This document shows positions 1 through 7,156 of a stretch of 23,044 bases of DNA, in pieces. The notes beneath the pieces were generated by a model. That model did not search any database. It was not told the DNA's origin and worked only from the letters and a program-made list of their open reading frames with translations. The position numbers and the translations under genes were made by a program. Positions within the stretch are counted from its first letter, which is position 1. Each line of letters opens with the position of its first letter. Source of the stretch: a virus; the IMG/VR virus record IMGVR_UViG_3300009149_000299, positions 1 to 23,044 of that record; one strand, 5' to 3'.

Positions 1-38
1 GTCGAAGATATATGAAATGTGAAATCTGAAGTCAAAAG

Positions 39-83
39 CACCTTTTTAATCAACTAATAAATTCACCACAATGCACCTTTTTA
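39..83. repeat. 11-bp direct repeat upstream of the small terminase
   Basis: GCACCTTTTTA occurs at 39-49 and again at 73-83, start to start 34 bp apart, in the 112-bp AT-rich stretch before the first gene. Stops in all three forward frames within the first 29 bases show that any upstream gene ends there, so the rest is non-coding. The repeat could be a protein-binding site, for example a late-gene regulator or a terminase recognition site, but nothing in the sequence decides this. I see no convincing -35/-10 pair here. Confidence 0.4.
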
Positions 84-112
84 TATCCATGTAAAAGTTA
101 TATGGTTTTCTC

Positions 113-481
113 ATGGAAGATATATTAGAAAACGAAACATTTAAAGCACCAAGTGTCGATCCTGAATTTAATAGGTATTGGGATTTATTTATTGGAGACG
201 TGACTGCCAGGGAAAACTTCAAACCAGGGCATCTTGAGCAACTTGCTATACTATGTCGAATGTACATGGAATTTTACGCGCTGTCAAAACAGATAGATGA
301 GAGAGGTGCTGTTTATGAAAACGACTCACCAAGGTACGGCATAACAATAAAAGTTCACCCAGCAACAACAATTCGTGACAAGACAATTGCTGAGATACGT
401 CATTTTAGTAAGATGCTAGGGTTAATTCTCGTAAAAGATAGTGAAATGAAAGATAAACCTAAAAAAAGCGAGTGGGATTAG
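113..481 (+). CDS. terS: Terminase small subunit, P27 type
   Basis: This 122-residue protein should be the DNA-recognition subunit of the packaging motor, loading the large terminase onto phage DNA. The pattern fits the P27/Terminase_4 family: a central helical stretch (residues about 42-63, HLEQLAILCRMYMEFYALSKQI), a short hairpin with G-x-x-x-K-V-H-P (about residues 76-83), then a helix with R-D-K-T-I-A-E-I-R ending in the family's LGL motif (residues 102-104). Length is in the usual range. ATG 113 is chosen because a stop lies six codons upstream and no other start intervenes; the ribosome binding site is poor. A short unknown gene and the large terminase follow directly, the normal context. 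Confidence 0.85.
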   Translation: MEDILENETFKAPSVDPEFNRYWDLFIGDVTARENFKPGHLEQLAILCRMYMEFYALSKQIDERGAVYENDSPRYGITIKVHPATTIRDKTIAEIRHFSKMLGLILVKDSEMKDKPKKSEWD

Positions 482-482
482 C

Positions 483-692
483 ATGGAAAAAATGACACCT
501 CAACAAATCTACAATGCGATGCCAGCTGAAACAAAAGTGCAATTACTTGAGCCAAAAATGGCTATACTTATTTCAATGGCCAAAGATATTCATTTAAACA
601 TTTTAAATTTTGGTTTGATGAAAAAAGGATCAATGGCGCATGAGGATTTCTACAAAAAGTATTACCAGATTTTTCCTCAAGATAAAAAATAA
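483..692 (+). CDS. Small protein of unknown function between the terminase genes
   Basis: I do not recognise this 69-residue protein. It starts one base after the small terminase stop and its own TAA overlaps the next ATG (TAATG at 690-694). Residues 1-20 (TPQQIYNAMPAETKVQLLEP) look helical, followed by an amphipathic helix, and the C-terminus is rich in Lys and Tyr. No signal peptide or membrane segment is visible. Codon use matches the neighbours, and the tight spacing supports translation as part of the packaging operon. It may be a packaging accessory factor, but that is only inferred from position. Confidence 0.6.
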   Translation: MEKMTPQQIYNAMPAETKVQLLEPKMAILISMAKDIHLNILNFGLMKKGSMAHEDFYKKYYQIFPQDKK

Positions 693-739
693 TGAAAGTA
701 CTAATCGCTTGTGAGCAATGGGGTGGTTTAGTTGAGTAG
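692..739 (+). other. 15-codon mini-ORF overlapping the large terminase start
   Basis: An ATG in a TAATG overlap with the previous gene opens MKVLIACEQWGGLVE and stops at TAG 737-739, five bases past the TTG start of the large terminase. The first eight residues resemble the N-terminus of phage cytosine-methyltransferase-like proteins, which often begin M-[KR]-V-L-[VI]-A-C-E. It could be a deletion scar of such a gene, or a leader peptide whose translation feeds ribosomes to the weak TTG start. Fifteen residues cannot prove homology. Confidence 0.35.
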
Positions 740-2408
740 GTTTTCAAAAGAAAAATATCCACTTTCTTACTCTGGCTACAAGTACGCAGAGGACATAATT
801 AACAATGTAATACCTAGTTGCTGGCAAATAAGGTCTTCTTGTGAGAGATTTTTCAGAGACATAGAAAATGAAAAGTTCATATTAGACCTTGATAAAGCGG
901 AAAGAGCAAACAGGTTAATACAAAAATATCCTCACATAAAAGGGCCATTAGCAAATACTCCAATGATATTTGAGCCATGGCAAAACTTTATATATTTAAA
1001 TGTGTTTGGATTCATACTTAAATCAACTGGGTTTAGAAGATTCACAAAAGTATTTGTGTTATGTAGCAGAAAAAATGGAAAAACAGCAGTTTCATCTGGT
1101 CTTGGTCTATACATGATGACTCTTGACGGTGAGCAAGGAGCTGAAATATACAGTTTGGCAGGTAAAAAGGATCAAGCAAGAATAGTATTCGACTCTGCCA
1201 GGGAACAAGCAAAAAGATCTGAAGAGTTTTTAAAACATACTGGCACAGAAGTTTTTAGGCATCACATAGAGCATGACAAGACCGCATCTGTTTATAAGCC
1301 TCTAGCAAGTGACTCAAACTCACTCGATGGTTTAGGGCCACATCTTGTTATTTTCGATGAAGTACACTCGTTTAAAGACAGAAATCTTTATGGAGTAATG
1401 GAAACGGCCGTTGGTGCAAGAAAACAGCCTTTGTTGTGGGCTATATCAACAGCAGGTTTTGACGACACTGGAATTTGTCACGAGCTTCAAGTTGATTTAG
1501 AGAAAATATTAAAAAGAGAATACGAAGATGATTCTCAGTTTGGGATGATATATACGATAGAAAAAGACGATGACTTTAGGGATAAAAAATGTTGGATCAA
1601 GGCTAATCCAAACTTGAACGTATCCTTATCTGAAGAGTACATTCAAGGGATGGTTGACAAGGCCATAAGACAACCAGGAAATAAGAACAATGTTTTAACT
1701 AAGCACTTTAATGTTTGGTGTACAGCAAGTGAAAATTTATTTGATATGGCCGCATACGACAGGTGTGAAGATAAAACATTAGACATAAAAAACTTTTTTG
1801 GTGAAAACTGTTTTACCGGAGTAGATCTTTCATCAAAGGTAGATTTAACAGCATTTGCGCATGTGTTTAAAAAAGATGGGCATTACTATGCTTTTTCTGA
1901 TCCATTTCTTCCTGAAGCAGCAATAGCAAATTCAATGAACGCTTCGTATGAGGCATGGGTTGAGGAAGGTTGGTTAAACGCAACAAAAGGCGAGGCTATA
2001 AATTATGATGAGCTTGAAAAATACTTAATAGAAAAGAGTAGTTCATTTAAGATTAAAGATGCAATGTATGATCCATGGTCTGCTAACCAGTTCGCACAAA
2101 ATATGTCAAAGAAAAGAATAGAAATGTGCGAGTTTAGAATGAATACAGCAAACGTTAGTGAGCCTCTTAAGTTTTTAGATGCAATAATAAGAGAGGGTAA
2201 GTTTCATCACAATGGAAGTCCTATCATGAGGTGGTGTTTCTCAAACGTAGTGGCCAAGGAAGATAACAATGGAAACATATATTTTAGGAAGGCTCATGAG
2301 AAATTCAAGATAGATATTGTGGTATCTATTGTTATGGCCATTGCTGGTTGGGTAAACGAAGAAAACGATGATTCAATATATAAAGAAAGAGGAATGGTGT
2401 TTATATGA
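732..2408 (+). CDS. terL: Terminase large subunit
   Basis: This is the ATPase/nuclease that pumps phage DNA into the prohead and cuts it. The 558 residues match the Terminase_1 (HK97-like) family in length and motif order: Walker A SRKNGKT at 112-118, Walker B LVIFDE at 205-210, and the coupling motif STAG at 239-242. The C-terminal RNase H-like nuclease acidic residues are D365 (GVDLSSKVDLTAF), D447 (MYDPWSA) and D528 (FKIDIVVSIVMA). All appear intact. The start is TTG 732, preceded by GGGGTGG; there is no ATG until past conserved sequence, and an upstream mini-ORF ends across it, suggesting coupled translation. The stop forms ATGA with the next small gene. Confidence 0.95.
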   Translation: MSRFSKEKYPLSYSGYKYAEDIINNVIPSCWQIRSSCERFFRDIENEKFILDLDKAERANRLIQKYPHIKGPLANTPMIFEPWQNFIYLNVFGFILKSTGFRRFTKVFVLCSRKNGKTAVSSGLGLYMMTLDGEQGAEIYSLAGKKDQARIVFDSAREQAKRSEEFLKHTGTEVFRHHIEHDKTASVYKPLASDSNSLDGLGPHLVIFDEVHSFKDRNLYGVMETAVGARKQPLLWAISTAGFDDTGICHELQVDLEKILKREYEDDSQFGMIYTIEKDDDFRDKKCWIKANPNLNVSLSEEYIQGMVDKAIRQPGNKNNVLTKHFNVWCTASENLFDMAAYDRCEDKTLDIKNFFGENCFTGVDLSSKVDLTAFAHVFKKDGHYYAFSDPFLPEAAIANSMNASYEAWVEEGWLNATKGEAINYDELEKYLIEKSSSFKIKDAMYDPWSANQFAQNMSKKRIEMCEFRMNTANVSEPLKFLDAIIREGKFHHNGSPIMRWCFSNVVAKEDNNGNIYFRKAHEKFKIDIVVSIVMAIAGWVNEENDDSIYKERGMVFI

Positions 2409-2545
2409 TAATTTTAAAAATAATAATCGCAGTATTTTGGGCAATTATTTGTCTACCTTTAGCAGTGGTAATTTTCTACGTAATTGAGTCTTATGAGCTG
2501 GCTAAAATTTTTTCTAGTTGGATCGAGGATATTCTGAGACAATAG
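2405..2545 (+). CDS. 46-residue single-span membrane peptide
   Basis: ATG 2405 overlaps the large terminase stop as ATGA, and the frame runs to TAG 2543-2545. Residues 2-27 (starting IILKIIIAVFWAIICLPLAV) form one strongly hydrophobic span. A short polar C-terminal helix follows with E-S-Y-E-L-A-K and W-I-E-D-I-L-R-Q. The ATGA junction and phage-like codon use argue that it is real. No family is recognised. A holin is conceivable, but it is short, has one span, no lysin gene is near, and the location next to terL would be unusual. Confidence 0.5.
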   Translation: MIILKIIIAVFWAIICLPLAVVIFYVIESYELAKIFSSWIEDILRQ

Positions 2546-2658
2546 TCTAAGTTTCACCCCACCATTCACTCCTGGGATGAAATTTTATCCTTCAGGGTGT
2601 GCTATGGATGGCTATCCCTGCCGTTCATACTTTATAATTTGCCAACGCACAATAATTT
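2546..2658 (+). other. Structured non-coding stretch with two competing hairpins
   Basis: No open frame of note crosses this region. Two imperfect hairpins share one arm. Hairpin A pairs CCTG 2571-2574 plus GGATGAAA with TTTTATCC and CAGG 2593-2596. Hairpin B pairs CAGGG 2593-2597 with CCCTG 2616-2620 and holds an inner GGAT/ATCC stem. CAGG can pair only one way at a time. Together with the terminator-like hairpin just downstream, this looks like a leader or the remains of a mobile element's flank. No known riboswitch or group I intron core was recognised. Confidence 0.35.
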
Positions 2659-2690
2659 CCTTACACTTTTATTGATGTAAGGAGTTTTTT
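2659..2690 (+). terminator. Intrinsic terminator-like hairpin that also covers a ribosome binding site
   Basis: CCTTACA (2659-2665), a 10-nt loop, then TGTAAGG (2676-2682), AG and TTTTTT (2685-2690) give a 7-bp stem with a U-run. The 3' arm overlaps the Shine-Dalgarno sequence TAAGGAG (2678-2684) of the gene at 2695. Transcripts that read through would therefore have that site partly hidden. RBS-masking hairpins are known ahead of some phage homing-endonuclease genes, such as I-TevI of T4. Confidence 0.65.
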
Positions 2691-2694
2691 ATTT

Positions 2695-3078
2695 ATGTTT
2701 AAAGTTATCAGTGACTTTCCTAATTACATGATAGATATGGACGGGAATGTTTATAATAGTAAAATGATAAAAAGAAAAGATCAACCAAACAAGGATGGGT
2801 ATAGATGCGTAACCTTGTATGATAAAGGTTATAGTCAAAGCAGGACTATCCATTCTCTTGTGCTTGAAACGTATGGTTACAGGTATGGAAATAAGTGCGC
2901 TGTCGGTATCAATAATGGGCAAGCTGTTTTGACAGAAGATAATGTTTTAGAAATAAAGAAAATGCTAAAAAATAGCAAGCTTCCACAATGGAAGATAGGT
3001 GAAAAGTTTAAAATAGACCAAAGTACTGTTTCTAATATAAAAACAGGTAAGTTATGGAGTCATATATGTTTAACATAA
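2695..3078 (+). CDS. NUMOD4-type homing-endonuclease relative lacking the HNH core
   Basis: Residues 1-20 (FKVISDFPNYMIDMDGNVYN) match the NUMOD4 DNA-binding motif of phage HNH endonucleases. The next stretch (GYRCVTLYDKGYSQSRTIHSLVLETYGY) matches the start of the HNH region with its first His. The expected N-H-x-D-G-N-x-x-N-N-x-x-x-N-L-E-W core is missing. The chain instead runs into residues 75-127 (GQAVLTEDNVLEIKKMLKN..., QWKIGEKFKIDQSTVSNIKTGK), which resemble the C-terminal helix-turn-helix of these enzymes. Family members are typically longer than its 127 residues. It probably binds DNA but does not cut. Its 3' end overlaps the protease gene by 13 bp, and its RBS lies in a hairpin. Confidence 0.7.
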   Translation: MFKVISDFPNYMIDMDGNVYNSKMIKRKDQPNKDGYRCVTLYDKGYSQSRTIHSLVLETYGYRYGNKCAVGINNGQAVLTEDNVLEIKKMLKNSKLPQWKIGEKFKIDQSTVSNIKTGKLWSHICLT

Positions 3079-3764
3079 AAAGTATAAGCGGTAATCCAAT
3101 GGATTTCAGAATTAAAGCAAAGACCTCAACAAAAGCTGAGATGTTTATGTATGGAGATGTTTCTGAGTATGACATATCTGCAAATGCAGTTGCTTTAGCT
3201 ATGAAAGATCTTGATTCAAAAATAAACGAGATAGATATAAGACTTATGTCTGGTGGTGGCGATGTTTTTCAAGGAATTGCCATATATAACATACTGAAAA
3301 GATCAGAAAAGAAAATAAACATATACATAGATGGTTTGGCAGGATCAATTGCTTCTATAATTATGTTAGCAGGTGATGAAGTTATTATAGGTGAAGGATC
3401 TCAGGTTTTCATACATAAACCATGGGCATTTAAAGCTGGAAATTCTAACGAGCTTCAAGAAATGATTGACCAACTGGATAGAGTTGAAAATGAAATGCTT
3501 AAGATATATTCAAGTAAGATGAGCGTAACAAACACACAAATAATAAAAATGATGTCAGATGAAACTTGGTTTAATGATGATGAAGCAATTGAGTTTGGTC
3601 TTGTTGACAGGAAGATAGCAGCAAGTACAGATATGAATATTGCTGCTGCTGTTAGGAACTGTGATTGGGTTAAGAAGAAAGAGCTTGCAAAAGCGAATCT
3701 TGAGTTTAAAAATAAGATTCAAGATAATATTAATAAATTTGACGATGTTTTAGCTCGCAAGTAA
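3066..3764 (+). CDS. Prohead maturation protease, ClpP-like (S14)
   Basis: This protein should process the capsid N-terminal delta/scaffold domain inside the prohead. The ClpP fold is clear: the GGG of the oxyanion region (residues 63-65, MSGGGDVFQGIAIY), the nucleophile Ser94 in GLAGSIASI, and the catalytic His117 in VFIHKPW. The later WFNDDEAIEFGLVDRKI is the usual end of the protease domain. ATG 3066 is chosen over the in-frame ATG 3054 because GGAG (3056-3059) lies 6 nt before it; this gives 232 residues. The basic C-terminal tail after about residue 180 is typical of phage forms. The capsid gene follows after 51 bp. Confidence 0.9.
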   Translation: MFNIKSISGNPMDFRIKAKTSTKAEMFMYGDVSEYDISANAVALAMKDLDSKINEIDIRLMSGGGDVFQGIAIYNILKRSEKKINIYIDGLAGSIASIIMLAGDEVIIGEGSQVFIHKPWAFKAGNSNELQEMIDQLDRVENEMLKIYSSKMSVTNTQIIKMMSDETWFNDDEAIEFGLVDRKIAASTDMNIAAAVRNCDWVKKKELAKANLEFKNKIQDNINKFDDVLARK

Positions 3765-3815
3765 GCGCAGCAACTCGTTTGTAAATTTTTTGTTGTATTT
3801 TTAAAGGAGAAAAAA

Positions 3816-5093
3816 ATGGACAAACTAAAGAAAAGACTTGCAGAGATTGTTGCATCTTTAAAAGAGTTTCAAGCTCTTGAAGGGTTAACTGTTGAGCAAA
3901 CAGAATCAGTAAAAGCTTTAACGGGTGAAGCAAATGAAATCAACACTCAAATCGAAGCTAAAATCAGCATGGAAAATGTTTTAAATTTTTCTAACGAGCC
4001 AGTTCAAAAAGTTAAGCCACAAACTAATGCTTCATCTGCTGGAACTCCAAGAGTTATGGAAAATGGTAATCACGGTTTTAATAACATCGGTGATTTCTTC
4101 ATGGCCATTAAAAGTGATCCTAGAGGCGTTAAAAATGAAAACCTTAAAGTACTTGCTTCTCAAAAAGAGAAAGTTGGTGAAGATGGTGGTTTTTTAGTTC
4201 CAGACGAAATGCTTGGAAGTGTAGAGAAGAAAATTAATGGTGATGAAAGTTTACTTTCAAGATGTCGTCAATTAAAAACAAAAGGTAACAGAATTACTGT
4301 TCCTGTTGATGAAACTGCACCTTGGTCTGGAAACGGATCTAACTTTGACGCTTATTGGGTTGGAGAAGAAAAAACATCTAATGAATCTCAAAAGAAATTA
4401 GGTGAAGCTGATATTAAACTTAATAAACTAATGGCAAAAATTAGTGTTACTGATGAAATGCTTGAAGATGCACCACTTATTGAATCAATGATTATGAGTG
4501 ATGTACCAGAAGTTATTATGGCCAGAATTAATAATGCAATCATTTCTGGATCGGGTGTAAAAATGCCTCAAGGTATTTTAAACTCTGGTTTTGGTTATGA
4601 AGTTGCAAAAGAGGGTGGACAAGCTGCTGATACACTTGTTTTTGAAAACCTTAAAAAACTTTATACTCACGCACTTCCAAGAGCTAAGAAAAACGGAGTA
4701 TTTATTTATAACGTAGCTTGTGAAGAGGAATTAATTGGTATGCAACTTGGAACTGATCCTTCAAGTCCATCAGTTTATTTGCCAAATAACTCTATCGCTG
4801 GTGCTCCTTTTGGAACGCTTTGGGGTAAATCAGTATTCCCAATGGCCGGTGCTATGCCAGCTCTAGGTGATGCTGGAGATATTATGTTTGTTGACCTTTC
4901 TTACTACTATGCTGCAATTAAAGCTGGTGGAATTAAGAGAAGAATTTCTGTTCACGCTTTATGGGATGAAGATAAAACTTCTTATAAATTCTCATTTAGA
5001 ATGGGTGGTCAATGTCCATTTACTCAACCTGCTGAGTCTGAATTTGGTAATTACAAGTTATCTGGTTTACTTAGACTTCAAGCAAGAGCTTAA
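3816..5093 (+). CDS. Major capsid protein, HK97 fold
   Basis: The 425-residue protein matches the Phage_capsid family. Residues 1-60 are a charged coiled coil (KKRLAEIVASLKEFQALEG...), the delta domain acting as built-in scaffold. A low-complexity linker follows, and mature capsid begins near GEDGGFLVPDEM, with cleavage probable somewhere before about residue 115. The later GSGVKMPQGILNSG and the IMFVDLSYYYAA region are typical of the A and P domains. Translation should be strong: AAAGGAG sits 7 nt before ATG 3816, and codon use is biased to GGT, GCT and GTT more than in the flanking genes, as expected for the most abundant virion protein. Confidence 0.93.
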   Translation: MDKLKKRLAEIVASLKEFQALEGLTVEQTESVKALTGEANEINTQIEAKISMENVLNFSNEPVQKVKPQTNASSAGTPRVMENGNHGFNNIGDFFMAIKSDPRGVKNENLKVLASQKEKVGEDGGFLVPDEMLGSVEKKINGDESLLSRCRQLKTKGNRITVPVDETAPWSGNGSNFDAYWVGEEKTSNESQKKLGEADIKLNKLMAKISVTDEMLEDAPLIESMIMSDVPEVIMARINNAIISGSGVKMPQGILNSGFGYEVAKEGGQAADTLVFENLKKLYTHALPRAKKNGVFIYNVACEEELIGMQLGTDPSSPSVYLPNNSIAGAPFGTLWGKSVFPMAGAMPALGDAGDIMFVDLSYYYAAIKAGGIKRRISVHALWDEDKTSYKFSFRMGGQCPFTQPAESEFGNYKLSGLLRLQARA

Positions 5094-5109
5094 TTAATAG
5101 GAGAATAAA

Positions 5110-5565
5110 ATGAAATTACTTTCGGAAGAAATAAGAGTAAAAAATGCAGGTATCTTAGGTGATACTGCTGGTGGTGTAGAAACTGATAGACTTTTCCTTG
5201 GAGATTCTAATAAGGTTTCAATCATCGTTAAATTAGCTGTTAGAGCTGGTACAACTTTTTCAATGACTTTAAGACAACACACACTTGCTGCTGCAGGTAC
5301 AAGTGCTGACTTAATTTCAACTGTTCCTGTTTATCACAAAGCTGACGTTGATGCTGACTTTACAAGACTTGACGTAACAACTGCTGCAAACGCAATTGCT
5401 ACTCTTGACACTGTTGCTGGTCATGTTGTTGTTGAAGTTTGTCAAGATGATTTAGCTGATGGTTTTGATTATATTTCTCTAGTACTTGCTGCACCTGGTG
5501 CTGCTCGTGTTGGATGTGTTGATTATATGATCGATACTAAGAACAAACCTGCTTACAAATCTTAA
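5110..5565 (+). CDS. Probable capsid decoration (cement) protein
   Basis: This 151-residue protein directly follows the capsid gene (16-bp gap holding AGGAG) and shares its strongly biased codon use, so it is probably made in large amounts. The sequence is mostly beta: GDSNKVSIIVKLAVRAGTTF, SMTLRQHTL, HVVVEVCQDDL and DYISLVLAAPG, with no helix of note. That fits the small beta-sandwich cement proteins placed at this locus in many HK97-like phages. I do not recognise a specific family. It carries two Cys (in VEVCQDD and VGCVDY) that could pair. An intrinsic terminator follows 16 bp downstream. Confidence 0.6.
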   Translation: MKLLSEEIRVKNAGILGDTAGGVETDRLFLGDSNKVSIIVKLAVRAGTTFSMTLRQHTLAAAGTSADLISTVPVYHKADVDADFTRLDVTTAANAIATLDTVAGHVVVEVCQDDLADGFDYISLVLAAPGAARVGCVDYMIDTKNKPAYKS

Positions 5566-5581
5566 TTTAAGATAAAGTATG

Positions 5582-5609
5582 GCCCCTTGTAATGAGGGGC
5601 TTTATTTTT
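5582..5609 (+). terminator. Intrinsic terminator after the capsid/decoration genes
   Basis: GCCCCT (5582-5587), a 7-nt loop and AGGGGC (5595-5600) form a perfect 6-bp GC-rich stem followed by TTTATTTTT. It closes the capsid-decoration unit and should reduce transcription into the gene at 5621 and the portal. Confidence 0.9.
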
Positions 5610-5620
5610 AGGATGACGCT

Positions 5621-5917
5621 ATGAAAAACAAAGTTAGTGAGTTATTTTTTAATTACGCAATAGATTTCAAGGGAAAAAGTTACAAAAAAGGCTATGCCTA
5701 CAAACTTAATATGAATGATGTTGATATTAAGACTCTACTTAGAATGGGTTGTATTTATGCTGCAAAAGATGCAAAATATTACCAAGAGCCAAAAATAGAG
5801 ATTAAGCCTGTTGAGAAAACTGTAATCCAGGAAGTAAAAGAAAATGTCGATAATAAAACTATTGAGCCAGCAAAGGTACAAACAAGACCAGCCTTTAACG
5901 CAAACAACGTTAAATAG
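5621..5917 (+). CDS. Small protein of unknown function upstream of the portal
   Basis: This 98-residue protein starts just after the terminator, with AGGATG upstream. Residues 1-55 look folded (FFNYAIDFKGKSYKKGYAYKLN, then DIKTLLRMGCIYAAKD), and residues 58-98 are a Lys/Glu/Pro-rich, probably disordered tail. Small proteins with a similar outline are found near capsid genes, but I cannot name a family. The last 74 bp also encode the portal N-terminus in another frame, and the disordered tail is what one would expect of such dual-coding sequence. Role unknown; a head accessory protein is the best guess. Confidence 0.55.
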   Translation: MKNKVSELFFNYAIDFKGKSYKKGYAYKLNMNDVDIKTLLRMGCIYAAKDAKYYQEPKIEIKPVEKTVIQEVKENVDNKTIEPAKVQTRPAFNANNVK

Positions 5918-7127
5918 TTTTGTTTATGGTAATTCGATAAATGACAGTACTTCACTAGAGGTTGCTGCTTTTTATAGAGGTTTATTTTTTATCTCTTCTC
6001 AAGTTGCCAAAATGCCATGGGATATAAAAACTTTTGATAACAAAGTTGTTAACAATAATAACGATGTTTATGATCTTTTAAATATTTCACCAAATGATGA
6101 TATGAGTGCTTTTAACTGGAAGGTTTTATGTACTCAAATTGCTATTTTGCAAGGTAATTGTTTTAACGAAATAGTTCGCACAAGATCTGGTAAAATTCAC
6201 TCAATAATTCCAATGCTAAATTACGATGTATGCATGGTTAGAGATGGTGCTGGTAAATTATTTTATCAAATATCTAATACTAACGATGAATCTGAGTCAG
6301 TTGTTTATTTAAGAAAAGATGAAGTTCTTCATTTTAGAAATATTCATACTGAAGATGGCATAAATGGAATGTCTTTAATAAACCATGCAAGTAAGTCACT
6401 TGGACTCGCGGCCGGTGCAGATAGAATGGCCGGAAATATATTTGGTAACGGTGGTCTTCCTTCGGGTGTTCTAGAGACTGAAAGAGTATTAAGTCCAGAG
6501 GTTATAGAAAGATTAAAAGTTGAATGGAAAAATAAGTTTGGTGGTAATAAATCTGGTGGCGTTGCTGTATTAGAAGAGGGAATGAAGTTTAATCCGTTAA
6601 ATTTTGCCCCTGATGTTTTACAGTTTCTTGATTCTAGAAAATATTCTGTCTTAGAGATAGCAAGATTCTTAGGTGTTCCACCATCTAAATTATATGTATT
6701 AGAAGCTCAAAGTTATAACAATATTGAACACTCAAACTTAGAAGTATCAAATGATACCATCGACGTTTGGGCCAAAAACTTTGAGGGCGAAGTTAATATG
6801 AAACTTTTAAACAGTAAGGTTTCGAAACTAAAAAGTGACATGGATCTCTACGCAATTAATAGAGGCGACATGGATAAGAGATCATCTTATTTTCAAAAGA
6901 TGATTGGAAGTGGTGCAATGTCTCCTAACGAGATAAGAAGAAAGGAAGGGATGGCCATATATGAAGGTGGTGATGAATATTACATCTCAACAAATAACCT
7001 AACTCCAATTTCAAGACAAGATGAAATCATTGACTCTCAGATAAAACAAAAAGATACTGTAGATAAAAATAGTAAAGCCGATGATGATTTAAAAGCAGCT
7101 TTGGCCAAGAAAATTAACAAAAAATAA
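5844..7127 (+). CDS. Portal protein, HK97 gp3 type
   Basis: The portal forms the twelve-subunit ring at the DNA entry vertex and docks the terminase and connector. The 427 residues match the Phage_portal (HK97) family: SLEVAAFYRGLFFISSQVAKMPWDI near the N-terminus; INGMSLINHASKSLGLAAGADRMAGNIFGNGGLPSGVL in the middle; then GVAVLEEGMKFNPLNF, EIARFLGVPPSKL and the HSNLEVSNDTIDVWAKNFE helix; and a Lys/Asp-rich C-terminal tail. ATG 5844 is the only start ahead of conserved sequence, giving a 74-bp overlap with the preceding gene. It lies after the capsid genes rather than between terL and the protease, as is usual. Confidence 0.93.
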   Translation: MSIIKLLSQQRYKQDQPLTQTTLNSFVYGNSINDSTSLEVAAFYRGLFFISSQVAKMPWDIKTFDNKVVNNNNDVYDLLNISPNDDMSAFNWKVLCTQIAILQGNCFNEIVRTRSGKIHSIIPMLNYDVCMVRDGAGKLFYQISNTNDESESVVYLRKDEVLHFRNIHTEDGINGMSLINHASKSLGLAAGADRMAGNIFGNGGLPSGVLETERVLSPEVIERLKVEWKNKFGGNKSGGVAVLEEGMKFNPLNFAPDVLQFLDSRKYSVLEIARFLGVPPSKLYVLEAQSYNNIEHSNLEVSNDTIDVWAKNFEGEVNMKLLNSKVSKLKSDMDLYAINRGDMDKRSSYFQKMIGSGAMSPNEIRRKEGMAIYEGGDEYYISTNNLTPISRQDEIIDSQIKQKDTVDKNSKADDDLKAALAKKINKK

Positions 7128-7156
7128 CTAAACTCGTTATACACGCAGTAGGTTAA

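Noticed and set aside
2546-2694. Group I intron flank or known riboswitch
   Set aside because: No catalytic core, splice context or known aptamer consensus could be seen; only simple stems.
3054-3065. ATG 3054 as start of the protease
   Set aside because: GGAG at 3056-3059 is correctly placed for ATG 3066, and the four extra codons have no evident role.
4867-5097. Forward ORF of 76 codons inside the capsid gene
   Set aside because: It is out of frame within a strongly conserved gene, has low-complexity Leu-rich sequence and no ribosome binding site.
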